Origin: Aradus depressus
Taxonomy: Eukaryota > Arthropoda > Insecta > Hemiptera > Aradidae
Direction of reading: 5' to 3'
DNA length: 64,000 nucleotides
NCBI GenBank assembly: GCA_963662175.1
Contig: OY759214.1
Location: 104,432,115-104,496,114 of the forward strand
Shown one piece after another: positions 1 through 11,152 of this stretch (positions are counted from its first letter, which is position 1; each line of letters starts with the position of its first letter). The position numbers were made by a program, and so were the translations under genes. The notes under the pieces were generated by a model. The model ran no database searches and was not told where the DNA came from. It worked only from the letters and a program-made list of their open reading frames with translations.

Positions 1-365
1 CTCCCTTTCAAAACCAGTCGATCGTTTCCGCTAAAAATCAATAGTTGACTTACATAGGGGAACTTCTTAATTCTCAAAATCATTATATCGGCAGTTATTA
101 GGGTTTCTGAGTTGAGCCCCCCACCCCCTTCATGTCGCTAAAAATCGATAGGCTTCATCCTTGGGGGGGTTCTCGTTACACATATAAAATTTCGTGTGAA
201 CACATTCATTCTATCGAGAATTATCGTGTTCACAGACAAACACAGAAAGTTTTTTTTTTTTTAATTTGTGGAATGAAGCTGTCGGAGAACGTGAAAAACA
301 CAACTTCGAATTTCTGACAAGATTCCATAACTTCACATATAGCTGGAGAAGTGAAACACACGTTT
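1..365 (+). repeat. Dispersed repeat R3 (copy 1)
   Basis: A mosaic of phrases such as 'cggcagttattagggttt', 'aaaatcgataggc' and 'ctatcgagaattatcgtgtt' that recurs many times in the window (35000-35290, 40215-41150, 45470-45670, 56300-57000, 61855-62100, 63845-64000). Copies usually end in 'agctggggaagtaca'-like text. It has no coding capacity that I can see. Class unknown; it could be the body of a SINE or a non-autonomous element. Confidence 0.6.
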
Positions 366-3300
366 ATGGTACACGTGGTGTACTATACCCACTCTAAATA
401 TACTAATCTCTAAACAATATATAATATCAAGACAACATTTAAAATACACCAAAAGTACCAAGTATGTATTTATTGAAATACTTACAAATGGTAGTTAAGT
501 TAAAGCACTGCACTTCTAAGTTTATGGAACCTCAATTCGTTATATTAACAACAAATTGCGTTTTTTCCTCACATACTTTGTTAAAAACACAGTATCATAG
601 AAGCCTTCGTAACGAATTAATACTAGGATTTTTTTTTAAATTTAATTATAAATGACTGTTTTAGATAAAAACTTATTCGTCTAATTTTAAATAAATGCAT
701 ACCTCCGAAAGAAGTAAAAAATGTCATGAGAGAAAAAACAGACGAATTACACATAATAACGAATCTACGTTAAGGCCACGAGGGACAATGTGAAGAAAAG
801 GAAAAAATCTAGTGTTATTTTACTTCTTATTCACTTATTTTCGAAAATAGACATATAATTTTTTTTTTATAATATCAATATATATACTATAATTCAATGT
901 CTATTTTAGAATAATGAGGGTATGTACATACATATCTCAGGTAAACATATAAATTCTAATTTGGATAAACAATTTCTTATGGATATACAGTTTATGCATT
1001 TTTTTTTTTTTTTTAACAATTACCTTTTACAATAATTATATATTTCTTGTAAAGAATCTAAACTTTATTTTCCCAATGTATTATAGTGGCAAGATTCGCG
1101 GAAGGATACCTTAGCCTGGCGAATGTTGATGAAACATTACATCGGCGTTCACTAAAACTGGTTGATACCGGTATTTTTCAGAGTTTACGGTGTCAATCGA
1201 AACATGTAATTGATCCCTGATTTTAATCCTAAAAATTAAATATTAGTCAAGATTATTAAAAAAAAAAAAAAAAAAAAAGCTTATAGAAAAAAGGTTTAAC
1301 AACTCACTGAATGTACATATTCATGTACCCCAAATACAAGTTAGTAGAAACATCAAACATAACTTATAGCCGATAGAAAATTAAGAATAAATATATAACA
1401 ACGACTATAACTGTAATAAAGATTACAAAGTAAACGTTCCAAGACATTGGATACAACATGAAAGCCAAGTTGAAGAAATATTGGCCAAATTAGATCAAGT
1501 GCAGTTAAAGCTCATCTTGTAATGATAAACCAAAATGTGAATGATAAATTAAAAACTAAATAAAATATTTAAACAAATAGAATAATCTCGTGCATTTATG
1601 AAAACGTTATGTTAATAAATAGTTGACTTTAAAAATATTCCAATCAGCTATATAAATAAATTTCTAAATTAATACTTATTGAAAGCTATATATTACAAAT
1701 AACAAACAGTGATACAGCAAATTAACTTCCAAGCTATGGATAATTATTAGTATTACAGTTAATTCTTTAGTGAAAGTTTCTTTGAGAATATAAAACGTTA
1801 CATTTATTTTTTTCTTTCAAAAGTAAGAAGGCTGAGCATTTAAAATGAATTAAAAATGTAAATATATTTAAATGAATGACACCTCCCTCAAGGAAAAAAA
1901 CAAGACGATCCGCCATTATGGTTATCAGACACTAATAACACAACATCAAGTTTTTAACCGGTAATATTTTACAGATGGTGGATTTTTTTGAGTTATATTA
2001 CATTTTCTCTAAATAAACCAGTAAAAATAGCATATTTAATAATAATATAAGTGGACAATACGTAAAAATTACCTTTTAAAAATAATAAAAGTGAGGTGAG
2101 GATGCTGAGAGACAACCACCCAGGGTGGAAGCCATTTAAAACGTGAGGAGACATCACATCAGAGCCCAACATCGGGAACCACTGAAATACGAAGCAGCAC
2201 CTTACCAAGGCTGCCAACCCCAGCACGCCCCTACAATATACACCACTTAACATTCGTTTTATTACTATTACATCTGATCCATATTTTATTTCAGACATCT
2301 TAAAAATATTATAATTTATTTAAACATCTTTCAAAGCAAAAAGCAGGGTGAAAACAAAAATACATTGCAATTGTAATAATTAAATGTAAATGTGTTGCCG
2401 GAATTCATTATTTAGAGTATTTTTGTAAAAAAATTAATGATTCCGATTAATATTGAAACTAAAAACTTATTTTTATATTTTCAGTATGAAATTAAATGTC
2501 GAATTGAAATATAAAAATTATATACTTCACAGTTATATTCAGTATAAACCTGATAATTACATTCCTTAACTTAAAAAAAGGCGTTTTGAGACAAAATGAA
2601 AACCAAAAATAGTTAAATGTTTGAAATGATTCCTTGAAGTTACATTAATTTTTTTTCTAGTTTTCCCCATCACGGAAGGTTTTATGTGGTTATCGACCCT
2701 GATATTGTGGATAATTTCCAATATCACTGGTAAGCGCGCGAGTTAAACTGAGAAATGCAGGTGTCGATTGGATAGTATTATGTATACGGTAAACTGGTGC
2801 ATTTTTTTATACCACAAAATAATACATGATTAAATATTGCTTAGATGAAGTTTCTACCTATTACTATTCAAATGCCTTAATCTGGTGACTAATTTTTAAC
2901 TAGTGCCTCACCAACAAATATTTTGATATTGATAGCTTAATTAGGAAGAATGGAACGAAAGGAAACTGTTGTTCGGTCATGTGATATTTTGGCAAATAAA
3001 CCCCCCCCCCCCTCCTCGATAGTAATAACATATTCTCCCCCTCACCCTTGGGATATTTTTACTGTTATATGATAGATTACCTTGAACTTTTGGTAACCAG
3101 TTCTACATTTTTCTAAAGTTCTATAAATACAATAGCTCACATACCTTAAATTAATCGAAATACTCAAGTATATAAAGTAAATAAATGTTATTTTATGATA
3201 CATATATATGTTATTCATACAATATATTTTATCCTACTTGACCTGAAAATGTTGTAATTAGCTTAATTAATGTTTCATGTTTACCATATTGCCTTTTCGA
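366..3300. other. AT-rich DNA without recognisable genes
   Basis: I see long A/T runs, a 12-nt C run near 3001 and one less AT-rich patch at about 2090-2260. That patch gives a 101-codon open frame on the minus strand (1993-2298) with no recognisable motif. No repeat end, RNA gene or credible exon could be supported. Confidence 0.5.
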
Positions 3301-3585
3301 ATTGACTGCCTCACATCTCTGTTCGTTTTTCTCTTCAAGCAGAAGAGTAGATCCAGGTTCTTCATCAACTAATCACCACAATACTGCATCACGTCTCTGT
3401 TTGTTTTTCTCGCGAAGCAGAAGAATAGACCAAGGTTCTTCGGCAGCTCATCTCTTCAATACTGCCTCACATCTCTGTTTTTCTCGTGAAGCAGAATAGT
3501 AGAAACTAGCTTTCCGGCAGCTCATTTTCTCTTTACTGACATTTCTGTTCGTTTTTCTCGTGAAACAGAAGAGTAGAACCAGGTT
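3301..3585 (+). repeat. 78-bp minisatellite, about 3.7 copies
   Basis: The phrase 'gcctcacatctctg' or a close variant restarts at 3308, 3386 and 3464, and a diverged copy follows near 3536, giving a 78-bp period. Each unit contains 'tttttctcg(t/c)gaagcagaa'. Because 78 is a multiple of three, a spurious 26-residue peptide repeat is open in one frame. I do not think it is coding. Confidence 0.8.
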
Positions 3586-3938
3586 TCTCACTGGCCTAAG
3601 GCACATGGGAACTTGTGGTCAATTTTGGATAGTTCAAGGAGAAAGAGCATTTATAGCAAACAACATGACTAGAAATTCTAGTGTCTGAAATAAAAATATT
3701 GTCAGTTATTGGATTTTGTAATGTAAATGAGAATTGTGTATTTAGATGAGTCAAAAAAAAAATTTCGGTTTTCAAGTATAACATTTTTAGTGACCTGCGG
3801 ATTTTATTTATTTACTGCAACTAAACATTGAATGACATTATCCTCATCCTTTGCCTCTAAAGAAATGTTTTGTAACCATGATTTTCTTCTCATTGTTCAG
3901 TCTTCTTTTAACTTTCTTTGACTTTCGTTTATTCAATA
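3586..3938. other. AT-rich spacer
   Basis: Nothing recognisable beyond A/T-rich sequence between the 78-bp minisatellite and the Helitron 3' end. Confidence 0.5.
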
Positions 3939-4447
3939 CTAGCAGTAATACCCGGCGTTGCCCGGGGAACTTTGAATTTTCTCCTAATATCTCTCGTTCG
4001 AATCCTATTCAATTTTTCAACAGTAAATTCATGATGTTATAATTTTGAATTATTCATACGGAATAAGGCTTATAGTCCTTCAACGGCAGACATCCCAGCT
4101 ATTAAGTTTTTAGGACCCCTGGGCACCATAGCTAGTACGCGCCATTCAACGGCGGAAACCACAGTTAGTGAATACTTAGCATCACTGGACGTTCTAGCCA
4201 GTGCGTACTTAAGAACGCTTGTGCCCACAGCTAGTATGTGCTTTGCAACGGCGGACCCCACAGCTAGTACGTAGTTAGAAACGCTGGGCACCACAGCTAG
4301 TATGTACCTTGCAACGGCGGGCCCCACAGCTAGTATGTAGTTAGGAACGCTGGGCACCACAGCTAGTACGTAGTTACTACTACTACATGTGAAATTCCAT
4401 GACAATTCGAACATCTGTTAATGACCGATCACTATCTTTATATTTAG
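3939..4447 (-). mobile_element. Helitron 3' end fragment
   Basis: Read on the minus strand, the right edge of the element is a GC hairpin (CCCGGGCAACGCCGGG) followed by TATTACTGCTAG and then T in the flank. A hairpin about 10 nt before a terminal CTAG, inserted 5' of T, is the hallmark of a Helitron 3' terminus. Inside it are about five copies of the 'cacagctagta...' minisatellite (4100-4380). The element is truncated at about 4447, where the R2 array begins. No Rep/helicase is present, so it is non-autonomous. Confidence 0.75.
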
Positions 4448-6498
4448 GCCGCACTATCACTATCTTTAGAGTTTACCGAGCTCAGGATCGCCATTTCGAA
4501 ATCGAGCCAAGTCAATAAGGTCAGATGTTTTAATCGAGAAGATAAAAATAAATTTGAGCACGTCGTCCTTCGGATGGGACTTTCTCGATACATCTGAATC
4601 TTTCTTTGGTTGACCATCTTCGTTTCTGGATGCTGCCTATCCACCAACATAGCTGTATTAATTTGTTTTTCATACAATATGTCAGAACGGTACTTCAAAG
4701 CCCACCTTATATTCCACATTTCTTCCTTGATAATTTTAGTTGGAACCAAACGGTAACTTATTTTACCATACATATGGAGTCTATCGAGCTCAGGATCGCC
4801 ACTTAGAAATCTAGCCAAGGCATTTAGGTCAGATATTTTAATCGGGAAGATAAAAATAAATTTGAGCACGTCGTCCTTCGGATTAGACTTTAGGCTATGA
4901 TCGAGGGCCTTTTTGTATGTCAGGTGCTCGATAATGAGTCCTATGTTATGTAACTAAACCTAGGTAGCTAAAATTTCACTTAGGTTCATAAAACCTTGAT
5001 CACGTCGTCCTTCGGATGGGACTTTCCCGATATATCTAAATCTGTCTATCAGTTTTAACAAATATTGAATCTATAAACCGTTAAAAAGCAGGAAGTTTGA
5101 AGAATGGTATTTAGCCCGACTTTTTTCGAAAAACATTTTTATTTTGATTTTTGTGTAGGATTCAGATATCCTGGTTGTTCATCAGTTTTAACAAATATTA
5201 AATCTAAAAACCGTTTAAAAGCTAGACATTTGAAGAATGGAGTCTACAGAGCTCAGGATCGCCATTTAGAAATCTAGCCAAGTCACTTAGCTCAGATGTT
5301 TTAATCGGGAAGATAAAAATAAATTTGAGCACGTCGTCCTTCGGATGGGACTTTTCCGATATATCTGAATCTGTCTATCAGTTCTAACTAATATTAAGCC
5401 TATAAACCGTTAAAAAGCGAGAAATTTGAAGAATGGTATTTAGCCCGACTTTTTTCGAAAAACATTTTTATTTCGATTTTTGTGTAGGATTCAGATATCA
5501 CGGTTGTTATATATCAGTTTTAACAAATATTAAATCTAAAAACCGGTAAAAAGGGAGAAATTTGAAGAATGGAGTTTACCGAACTCAGGATCGCCATTTA
5601 GAAATCTAGCCAAGTCACTTAGGTCAGATGTTTTAATCGGGAAGATAAAAATAAATTTGAGCACGTCGTCCTTCGGATTGGACTTTAAGCTATGATCGAG
5701 GGCCTTTTCGTATGTCAGGTACTCGATAATGAGTCGTATGTTATGTATCTAAACCTGGGTAGTTGAAATTTCATTTACGTTAAAAATAACTTGAGCACGT
5801 CGTCCTTCGGATTGGACTTCAAGCTATGATCGAGGGCCTTTTTGTATGTCAGGTACTGGATAATGAGTCGTATGTTATGTATCTAAACCTGGGTAGCTGA
5901 AATTTCACTTAGGTTAAAAATAACCTTGAGCACGTCGTCTTTCGGATGGGACTTTCCCGATATATCTGAATCTGTCTATCAGTTTTAACAAATATTAAAT
6001 CTATAAACCGTTAAAAAGCAGGAAATTTGAAGAATGGTATTCAGCCAGACTTTTTTCGAAAAATATTTTTATTTCAATTTTTGTGTAGGATTCAGATATC
6101 CCGGTTGTTCATCAGTTTTAACAAATATTAAATCTAAAAACCGTTTAAAAGCGAGAAATTTGAAGAATGGAGTTTACCGAGCTCAGGATCGCCATTTCGA
6201 AATCTAGCCAAGTCAATTAGGTCAGATGTTTTAATCGGGATGATAAAAATAAATTTGAGCACGTCGTCCTTCGGATTGGACTTTAAGCTTTGATCGAGGG
6301 CCTTTTCGTATGTCAGGTACTCGATAATGAGTCGTATGTTATGTATCTAAACCTGGGTACGTGACATTTCATTTAGGTTAAAAATTACTTGAGCACGTCG
6401 TCCTTCGGATGGGACTCTCCCGATACATGTGAATCTTTCTTTGGTTGACCATCTTCGTTTCTGGATGCTGCCTATCTATCAACATAGCTGTATAATTT
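4448..6498 (-). repeat. R2 tandem array, part 1 (SINE-related)
   Basis: An irregular tandem array of two alternating segments. One runs 'gagctcaggatcgcc...' to 'gagcacgtcgtccttcggat' and then 'gtcaggtactcgataatgag'. The other runs 'gatatatctgaatctg' through 'tttttgtgtaggattcagat'. 'gtcgtccttcgga' recurs at least eight times here. The first segment parallels SINE-A of this window (head 'gagctcaagatcgc', body 'gagcacgccgtccttcgga', 'gatgtcaggtactcg'), so the array looks built from a diverged SINE. The same array continues at 12740-13836 and, in the other orientation, at 43030-44400. Confidence 0.75.
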
Positions 6499-7787
6499 CG
6501 ATTGAAGAGAAAAATTGGCTTCGCCGCAGCTGGCAGCGTAGCAGTTGTCCGAGAACCAAACGCCAATGGAACCAACTGGGGCATCAGATTCGATGGGAAC
6601 TCGAAAATCAGAGAGTTGAGGGCTATCGTCAGTTCCTTCAGAACATGTCCCCTAACGATCCCAATTTGTGGAAGGAGACTCGCAGGATCCTACGGCAGGA
6701 CCCTCTCATCCCTCCTCTGAGACAAGGTGACCTTTTAGCTACATCAGACGATGAGAAGTGCACCATGTTTTCTGCCTATCTTGAATCAGTGTTTAATCCC
6801 AGCCATCCGGGAGTCAGGGATACCGAGCTACTAATAGAGGAAGCCATTAGCCAGGAGCCGCTCACCGCAGAACTGCCCTTAAAGTTCGTCACTCCAGGGG
6901 ATATCAGGACAGCCTTAAGCAATCTCCCGGGAAGAAAGGCACCAGGTGAGGATTTAATACCAAACCTCGTCCTAAAGAACCTGTCGGAGAAGGGCGTAGC
7001 GCTTCTCACGAGCGTGTTCAATGGATGCCTCAGAGCTGGATATTTCCCGACCCAATGGAAGAATGCGGTCGTACTCATTTTCCATAAGCAGGGAAAACCA
7101 AAAGACCAACCATCAAGCTACCGCCCCATCAGTCTTTTGAACAGCTTGTCAAAACTGCTTGAGAGACTAATCTATGGTAGGCTACTGGAGTTTCTGGAAC
7201 TAGCGAACACCATACCTGCCCATCAGTTTGGTTTCAAGAAGAGGCATTCTACGACGCATCAGCTCCAGAGAGTGGCAGAGACCATTGTCAAGGGTTTCGA
7301 GGCGAAGCAATATTCTGCAGCCGTGTTCTTGGATGTTGCTGCTGCCTTCGATACAGTGTGGCACAAGGGCCTGCTGTACAAACTCCAGCGTACGGGAGCC
7401 CCCAGATACCTGCGTCTTATTATAGCCTCCTTCCTCACCGATAGAACTTTCCAGGTTAAGGTTAACTCTTGCCTTAGCGATCGAAGGACTATCGGTGCAG
7501 GAGTCCCCCATGGTTCGATCCTCGCTCCCATTCTCTTTAATCTTTTCTGCCACGATATACCTGAGCCTCCAGGCCTGCCACTGGCAACCTATGCCGATGA
7601 CACGCTCCTCATAGCTCAGGACTGTGATCTTCATAGGGCCGTGCGCACTCTTCAAGAGGGTCTGGATGTCCTGGCAAATTGGTTCAACAGATGGAAGCTG
7701 AGGCTAAACGCGAACAAGACTGAAACCAAGGTTTTCGCACTACGACGCATAAACCATGATATACTGACACCGCTAAACAGTATCTAG
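6499..7787 (+). pseudogene. Reverse transcriptase, N-terminal part (jockey-like ORF2)
   Basis: The open frame starts upstream in repeat DNA; LINE sequence begins near 6499. RT landmarks are visible in order: SSYRPISLLNSLSK (fingers), HQFGFKKRHST, FLDVAAAFDTVW (first catalytic Asp), GVPHGSILAPILF (the usual Gln replaced by His), ATYADDT (catalytic YADD) and FNRWKLRLNANKTE. There is no endonuclease because of 5' truncation. The frame ends at 7787 by frameshift. The motif set and lack of RNase H fit the jockey clade. Confidence 0.85.
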
Positions 7788-8203
7788 GGGTGCTCCTAGA
7801 CACCAAACTGACCTGGGGCCAACACATTAGCTCCAAATTGACACATGCCTACACTAGACTCTCCTCACTCTACCCACTTCTCAACAAGAACACTACACTC
7901 CGACATGAATGTGCCACACTACTCTACACCGCACTCATACAGCCACTCATCACATACGCCTGTCCGGTTTGGCTCGGCACAAGCAAAGTTCTCCGCCTTG
8001 CCGTAAACGCGCCTTGGATGGTAAGGAATTCTCAGATAGGCAGGGAGCTGGGCGTTCCCGACGTTCGAGACTTCATATTAGAGTTAGCGACAAAATTCAG
8101 GGCTGGGCTGCAGAGTGTTTCTGGAGCCGCTACCTTTGGCATTGGGGAACCTCTGCTAAACCGTCGTCTGAAGCCCCGGCTTCTACAAGACATTATATTT
8201 TAA
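7788..8203 (+). pseudogene. Reverse transcriptase, C-terminal part (jockey-like ORF2)
   Basis: Continuation after the frameshift, starting with a YLGVLLDTKLTW-type motif and ITYACPVWLG, ending LNRRLKPRLLQDIIF and a stop. Compared with the related minus-strand LINE (8356-12728), about ten residues are missing between the WLGTSK and LAVNAPW motifs, which suggests a small internal deletion as well. Confidence 0.8.
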
Positions 8204-8303
8204 CCATATGCAATATGTATATATATATTTTTTTAAAAAAATTGTGTATAGCGCCCCTTGCGCTGAACCGAATAAAGAGTTTTTTTTTTTTTTTTTTTTT
8301 TTT

Positions 8304-8355
8304 GTTTTTTTTTGTTTTTCAGAAAATATATCAAAATGGTACCTCAAAGCCCACA
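8304..8355 (-). repeat. R2 remnant with left target-site duplication of LINE-2
   Basis: Host R2 text between the two LINEs ('cagaaaatatatcaaaatgg', compare 13790-13810). Its last 11 bases, caaagcccaca at 8345-8355, are repeated at 12729-12739 and are the target-site duplication of the minus-strand LINE. Confidence 0.8.
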
Positions 8356-8435
8356 CTTAACAACAACACACTTTATTTGGACCAGAACATCTTGTTTCTT
8401 CACACAAAGTATAAAATGGAAAATATAAAATGAAA

Positions 8436-10048
8436 TTAGTTAATAATAATGTCTTGGTATAATCTTGGTTTGAGCCTTCTGTGGAGAGTAGGCTGGCCAA
8501 GATTGTAGTGGGCTGCTCCAGAACACAGGCCTAGTCTTCCGTGGTAGTTATCTAAGGACCTGAAATAGGCTGCGACCCGAGGAACTCCCAGTTCCTCATG
8601 GAGTTGGCTGTTTCGGATAAACCATGGTGCATTCAGAGACACACGAAGAATTTTGTTCTGAAATGTTTGTAGTCGTGTTGTGAGTGAAGGACTGGCGCCA
8701 TGCCATATTGGACAGGCGTATGTTAACAATGGGAGAAGTAACGCTTTGTGCAGGAGCGTTGTGCAAGAGTGTTTGAGGGGTGTGTTGCGGTTAATGAGTG
8801 GATAGAGATGTTTTAAACGGGTGTATGCTTGTGTAAGTTTTGTGTTGATGTGAAGTTTTCATGTGAGCCGTGTGTCTAAGAATACACCAAGGTACCGGAC
8901 AGCCTGATCTTTAGGGTTCCATGGAATGGGAAGTCCGTCAACCCGCAGCCTACTCTGGTCCTCTGTAAAAAATCGGCGAAGGGCAAAAATCTTCGCTTCT
9001 GTTTTACTGGCGTTCAACTGAAGCTTCCATCGAGCGAACCAGCTGGAGACGTGGTTGAGAGAAGTTTGTAACATGTCAACTGCTGTCTGGAGTTCTTCAT
9101 GTTGACACATAAGTAGTGTGTCGTCTGCGTATAGTGCTAGAGTGGTATTACATGGCTCGGGGATGTCGCAGCAGTATAAGCTGAAGAGGAGGGGACTGAG
9201 GATAGCTCCCTGTGGCACTCCCGTCAGAATACTACGCTTGGAGCTGAGGATGTTGTTGACCCGGACTTAAAACGTCCTGTTCTGGAAAAAGGAATCAACG
9301 ATCTTTTCCAAGTACTGTGGAGCCCATGTCTTCCTCAGCTTATAGCGGAGACCTTCATGCCACACCGAGTCGAACGCGGAAGCTACATCTAAAAAGACGG
9401 AGGTTGTATATGTCTTCTTTCGAAACCATTCACAATCTTTTCCGAGACCCTCAGTAGCTGGTGCACAGATGAATGATTATGTTTGAAACCAAACTGGTGA
9501 GCTGGAGCAATTCCTGCGCTTTCCAGGTGAGAACCCAGTCTTCTCAATATTAGTCGTTCGAAGATCTTCGACAACGAGTTCAGAAGGCTTATAGGCCGAT
9601 AGCTGTCCGGCTCTTGCTTGGGCTTACCATGTTTATGGAAGACGATTACAACCGCGTTTTTCCAATTTCGAGGAAAATAGCTGCATCGCAGGCATGCGTT
9701 GAACAGACCGGTTAGAAAGGCTATACTCTTGGGTGGCAGCTTCTTCAGCACTATGTTCGGAATGAGATCCTCACCGGGGGCCTTGTTGTTTGCTAAGTTT
9801 GTTATTAATGTTGTGATTTCTGAGGGAGTGGTGAACTTGATGAAATTTTCAACAGTGTGTGTCGGTATGGATAGATATGTGTGTACTGTGGTGTTCATGT
9901 CTGTGTTAGCAGTGTCGTGTGTGCGGTACTTTTGTTCGAGGTGTGTTCCCAGGATTTCACATTTGTCTTCGTCGCTCGTCACTGTGTGATGTCCGTCTGT
10001 CAGTGGGGGCAAGGATGTGTTTTGTCTCAAAATTCGTCGGGTTTCTTT
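8436..10048 (-). pseudogene. LINE-2 ORF2 reverse transcriptase region, broken
   Basis: RT region of LINE-2 in pieces. A stop (TGA where related copies have Trp) at 10046-10048 ends the endonuclease frame; reading resumes in the same frame to about 9390 with SYRPISLLNSLSK and HQFGFKHNHS. A frameshift follows near 9400, then LDVASAFDSVW, an in-frame stop near 9270, GVPQGAILSPLLF, LALYADDTLL (catalytic YADD), FARWKLQLNASKTE, and a stop near 8857. The last piece (8729-8436) carries TYACPIWHG and ends HRRLKPRLYQDIIIN. It is closely related to, but not identical with, LINE-1 at 6499-8303. Confidence 0.85.
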
Positions 10049-11152
10049 TCAGAGACTACTATCGCCGGAGGTCATGTCGGTCAAGTAAGCCCTGTACTTA
10101 CAAATTCTGTGGTTGTCGAGCTCCCATCTCACCCGTCGGGTCAAGCGATTGAGGCCTCTTTTATCTACATCACTTCTTGTTCTTTGCCAGCGTTTGCGAG
10201 CCGTGTTTTTTTCGTGAATTAGTGCTAGGATTCGAGTGGGAATGGAGTCATGTATACGTGGTCGTCTGTCTTTGAAGTGGTGATATGTTGCATTGTGAAC
10301 AGATGTGTAAACAGTTTGTGTGAATGTCTGTATTGTCCAGTCTATGTCGTCTGTGTGATTGTAGTAGATTGGAATTTCAAGAGTTTGATCCATTTCCCAT
10401 TGAAAAGTTTTCCAATCAATTTTTCTTGTTATATGTCGTGGAAGCGGTTCGGTGTAGTGTTTGTGTGCTGTGAATGTGTTAAGGACGGAGACGTGGTCTG
10501 AATCGAGTTCTGTTAGTGTCTTGTGATATATTGGGAATGTGAAATTTTTTATAAGTGTGATGTCTAGGATGTCTGGATGATATCGGTGTTGTGACGGGTA
10601 GAAGGTTGGTTCGTCTGGGGCTGAGACCTGAACACCGAGGTTGTTTGTGGCCGACAAAAGTCTGACCCCATTGTTATTGGTTCTTCTGCAGCCCCAGATT
10701 GTGTGCTTGCTATTGAGGTCCCCGAAAAGTGCAGTCGCGTCTCCTGTAAAAATGTGTTCTAGGTCTGTCTGTTTTATTCTTAAGTTTGGTCGTTGGTATC
10801 CCGAGATGATGTTGAGTCGTCTGTTGTTGGTGAGTGTCAGTTGAATCCCGACAGCCTCCAGGTGCTCCAGTTCAGGAAGAAGTAGATGGGAATGCTTTAT
10901 TTTTTTATTCACACAAACAGCTACTCCTCCAGAGGCTATTCGGGTTATTCTGTCTCGTCTGTATGTCACGTATCCTGTCAGTCTGAATGTGTTTGTCGCT
11001 TTGAAGTTGAAGTGTGTTTCTGTTAGGCAAACTATGTCTATGTTGTATCGTGTTAGGAGGTTACTGAAAGACTGTTGCTTTGCTTTCAACCCATTCGCGT
11101 TCCAATTTAGGATTGTTAAATTTTGATCAACTGTGGAATTAGGGCTGACCAT
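10049..11152 (-). pseudogene. LINE-2 ORF2 N-terminus: AP endonuclease
   Basis: 367 open codons starting 14 nt inside the end of ORF1. It has the apurinic-endonuclease fold signatures of non-LTR elements: ILNWNANGL, VCLTETHF (catalytic Glu), GGVAVCV, LFGDLNSKHTIWG (Asp/Asn), PDILDITL and LDSDHVSV (terminal Asp-His). The domain nicks the target DNA so that the RT can prime on it. The frame stops at a premature TGA, so only a truncated protein without RT could be made. Confidence 0.88.

Larger units (their letters stand above)
6499..8303 (+). mobile_element. 5'-truncated jockey-like LINE (LINE-1 of window)
   Basis: Non-LTR retrotransposon copy inserted into the R2 array (host text 'ctgtataattt' to the left, 'gtttttcagaaaa' to the right). 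It begins within ORF2, between the endonuclease and the reverse transcriptase, and runs through the RT palm and thumb to a C-terminus ending LKPRLLQDIIF. The 3' UTR ends in AATAAAGAG followed by a 23-nt T run instead of poly-A. A frameshift near 7787 separates the two coding pieces, so it is dead. Confidence 0.88.

Noticed and set aside
1993..2298. 101-codon minus frame as a membrane protein
   Set aside because: Hydrophobic look arises from AT-rich codons; no motif, no splice context that could be supported.
4444..4869. 141-codon minus frame as a host gene
   Set aside because: Recurs within the R2 array at several loci, with truncated ends; treated as repeat-derived.
9881..10222. Plus-strand frames over LINE-2 (9699-12418)
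   Set aside because: Antisense shadows of the minus-strand LINE ORFs.
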